NCBI GenBank assembly: GCA_021156265.1
Contig: JAJNBR010000120.1
Span: forward strand, 1 to 8,484
Direction of reading: 5' to 3'
DNA: 8,484 bases
From: Flavipsychrobacter sp.
GTDB taxonomy: Bacteria > Bacteroidota > Bacteroidia > Chitinophagales > Chitinophagaceae
Shown here: positions 7,177 through 8,484 of the stretch, piece by piece
How the letters are laid out: every line of letters begins with the position of its first letter
Position numbering within the stretch: the first letter of the stretch is position 1
Made by a program: the position numbers and the translations under genes
Notes under the pieces: model-generated
Databases searched by the model: none
Told to the model about the DNA's origin: nothing
Seen by the model: the letters and a program-made list of their open reading frames with translations, nothing else

Positions 7177-7992
7177 ATGACATATACACAACCAGGTTTT
7201 AAAAAAGGGAGTGTTTGGTTTGTTTGTTTACTTGGGTTATTAGCTGTTTTGAGCACCGGATGTTCAAATTCTAAACAAGTTGTTTATTTCAGTAAAGATG
7301 CTCCTGAAAAGGATAGAAGCACTGTAGAACTTGCGTCGTATTCGAGTTTCAAGATCAAACCCGATGATATTCTGGACATCACTATCCAGACATTGGATCC
7401 GCAAAACACGCAGGGAGTAACAGCTACCAGCGGTGGATCCGAGAAAACTGAGGGTGGCAGTGGCTCTGGTTTTATAGTTGATAAAAATGGTTATATCGAG
7501 CTGCCGGTGGTTGGCAGACTGAAAGTAGAAGGTCTGACACTTTCCGAGGCAAAGGAGAAAATACGCACCCAGGCTCAGCAATATTTCAAAGATCCACTGA
7601 TCAATATCCGGCTGGCCAATTTCAGAGTGACCGTTTTAGGTGAAGTGTCGCGGCCAGGGGCAGTATACGTGCCGGTGGAAAAGGCAGGCTTGATCGATGT
7701 CATTGGCATGGTGGGAGATCTCACACCTTTTGCTAACCGTAGTAAGATCGTCCTGATAAGAGAGGAGCAAGGAAATAAAAAATTCATCAACCTCGACATT
7801 ACCTCGGCGGATATATTCAAGTCGCCGTACTATTATATAAGACCCGGCGATGTCATTTATGCTGAACCCATTAAGGCACGTTCCCGCGCCGTTACACTGG
7901 ATGCCAGCAGGGACAGGTATGTAGCTTATCTTTTCCAGGCTGTTTCCCTGACGCTTACGATATGGACGTTTATCAGGGTATCGCAGCAATAA
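7177..7992 (+). CDS. Wza-type outer-membrane polysaccharide export lipoprotein (OPX)
   Basis: A 271-residue OPX-family protein, forming the outer-membrane end of the channel that exports capsule or exopolysaccharide. Residues 1-28 are a lipoprotein signal peptide (basic KK, hydrophobic WFVCLLGLLAVL, lipobox STGC) with C29 as the lipidated residue. A polysaccharide-export domain spans about 55-146 (FKIKPDDILDITI; GFIVDKNGYIELPVVGRLKVEGLTL seen in part at 98-122). One SLBB domain spans about 149-230 (VTVLGEVSRPG, 151-161; YYIRPGDVIY, 219-228). A C-terminal hydrophobic segment lies at about 248-267 (YLFQAV..TIWTFI) and may cross the outer membrane. It is shorter than E. coli Wza (379 residues) and has one SLBB domain instead of several, as is common in Bacteroidota. 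AAGG at 7167-7170 is a plausible ribosome site. The usual Wzc co-polymerase partner is not the next gene. Confidence 0.93.
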   Translation: MTYTQPGFKKGSVWFVCLLGLLAVLSTGCSNSKQVVYFSKDAPEKDRSTVELASYSSFKIKPDDILDITIQTLDPQNTQGVTATSGGSEKTEGGSGSGFIVDKNGYIELPVVGRLKVEGLTLSEAKEKIRTQAQQYFKDPLINIRLANFRVTVLGEVSRPGAVYVPVEKAGLIDVIGMVGDLTPFANRSKIVLIREEQGNKKFINLDITSADIFKSPYYYIRPGDVIYAEPIKARSRAVTLDASRDRYVAYLFQAVSLTLTIWTFIRVSQQ

Positions 7993-8036
7993 AAACCGCG
8001 TTTCCTGTACATTTCGGATAAAAATCAGCTTCTGCG

Positions 8037-8068
8037 TTTCACTTTCTACAATTTATGTATTAAGTTTA
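8037..8068 (+). promoter_or_regulatory. Possible Bacteroidota-type promoter
   Basis: TTTC (8037-8040), a 20-nt spacer and TAAGTTTA (8061-8068) match the Bacteroidota consensus TTTG-N(19-21)-TAnnTTTG with one mismatch in each box. It sits in the 99-nt gap after the export lipoprotein and about 24 nt before the ATG at 8092. No clear terminator hairpin is visible in this gap, so read-through from upstream is also likely. Confidence 0.35.
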
Positions 8069-8091
8069 GGCAGGAAAATATTAAGAGATAT

Positions 8092-8484
8092 ATGAAAAAA
8101 GTTTTACTGGCTGCTATAGTTCTGGCATCAGCAAATGCTTTCGGACAAAGCCTCGAGGTAGGGGTTGGCGGGGGATTCAGTACCAATACAGCGCCCTCGA
8201 GGTAGGGGTTGGCGGGGGATTCAGTACCAATACAGCGCCCAGTGGCAATATGGTCTATAAACAAGATCAGTCACTACTGAATTATGCGGGAACGTTAAAG
8301 CTGGTCTATACCACACACAATTACTGGCAGCTCGGTTTGGACGGTCACCTGATGGAGATCGCAGGCAAGTCTTCTAAAAGGCAGCTCGGTGTGTTGACCG
8401 ATTCGGTAGGCGGCGACAACCGCAAGCTTGTGTATGCGAAATATGGTATTTCGATATGCGGGGTTGCCAACAAAGCCTTTACTT
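8092..8484 (+). pseudogene. Exported, probable outer-membrane beta-barrel protein, frame broken by a 44-bp duplication; 3' end off window
   Basis: The ATG at 8092 opens a frame with a clear signal peptide, MKKVLLAAIVLASANAFGQS, with likely cleavage after AFG. The frame then enters a 44-bp tandem duplication. In the second copy it meets TAG at 8203-8205, leaving only 37 codons. Taking out one copy joins ...TNTAP directly to SGNMVYKQDQ..., and the frame stays open to the window end, 116 codons in all with no stop. The restored protein has alternating polar and hydrophobic strands (AGTLKLVYTTHNYWQLGLDG; KLVYAKYGISICGV), as in outer-membrane beta barrels. Downstream of the duplication the frame has an internal ATG at 8250, but a product from there would lack the signal peptide. 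The position after the export lipoprotein hints at a role in the same envelope system, but I cannot name the family with confidence. An assembly or sequencing error is a real alternative to a true mutation. Confidence 0.75.
8151..8240 (+). repeat. Perfect 44-bp tandem direct duplication
   Basis: Bases 8151-8194 and 8195-8238 are identical. The match continues two more bases (CC, 8239-8240), so the copies are 46-nt identical stretches overlapping by 2. Each begins with the 8-bp palindrome CCTCGAGG and holds a G-rich core (8157-8174 and 8201-8218) with four G-runs of 2, 4, 2 and 5. The unit length is not a multiple of three, so the copy number sets the reading frame of the surrounding gene. Confidence 0.97.

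Noticed and set aside
7993..8091. Terminator or RNA gene in the gap after the export lipoprotein
   Set aside because: I found no convincing GC-rich hairpin with a T-run and no tRNA-like or riboswitch-like structure by eye.
8151..8240. CRISPR-like repeats
   Set aside because: The two units abut with no spacer, and their content is coding sequence. It is a tandem duplication.
8046..8264. Minus-strand open frame of 72 codons over the duplication
   Set aside because: Its repeated peptide is only the reverse reading of the tandem duplication. The + strand has a signal peptide and a restorable frame.
1..8484. Defence island, prophage or integrative element
   Set aside because: No nuclease, integrase, transposase, toxin or phage genes and no terminal repeats. 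Every gene fits polysaccharide synthesis or export.

Overview
This 8.5 kb window is part of a surface-polysaccharide (capsule, exopolysaccharide or O-antigen) biosynthesis locus. It most likely comes from a member of the Bacteroidota; a Chitinophagaceae-like or related soil lineage is my guess. The reasons are moderate GC content, mostly weak Shine-Dalgarno signals, the short single-SLBB form of the export lipoprotein, and a MKK...FGQS-type exported protein. All genes lie on the + strand. I see no tRNA, rRNA, CRISPR array, transposase or other mobile element.

Layout. Positions 1-7133 hold eight tightly packed genes with overlaps of 4 or 8 nt or gaps of 1 to 10 nt, so they look like one operon that begins upstream of the window. 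In order they are: the 3' part of a NodB-family polysaccharide deacetylase; a formyltransferase with the N/H/D catalytic triad of ArnA and Fmt; FnlB (CapF/WbjC) and FnlC (CapG/WbjD), the last two enzymes of UDP-N-acetyl-L-fucosamine synthesis; a WbuB-like GT4 glycosyltransferase, the family linked to L-FucNAc transfer; and PglC, PglD and PglE homologues. The last three are the phosphoglycosyltransferase, acetyltransferase and aminotransferase of the UDP-N,N'-diacetylbacillosamine (diNAcBac) pathway. After a 43-nt gap with a possible promoter comes a Wza-type outer-membrane export lipoprotein (7177-7992). A 99-nt gap follows, then an exported, probably beta-barrel protein (8092 to the window end) whose reading frame is broken by a perfect 44-bp tandem duplication.

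How they work together (inference from families and order). PglE and PglD would finish UDP-diNAcBac, and PglC would load diNAcBac-phosphate onto undecaprenyl phosphate. FnlB and FnlC would supply UDP-L-FucNAc, and the WbuB-like enzyme would add it as the second sugar. The formyltransferase and deacetylase would modify amino groups on a sugar or the glycan. The Wza-like lipoprotein would export the finished polymer. Both sugar pathways need a UDP-GlcNAc 4,6-dehydratase (FnlA/CapE type and PglF type), and neither is in the window. Flippase, polymerase and Wzc co-polymerase are also absent and presumably lie outside.

The most notable raw-sequence signal is the frameshifting 44-bp duplication at 8151-8240. 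The most notable functional points are the combined FucNAc and diNAcBac modules and the coupled deacetylase/formyltransferase pair.
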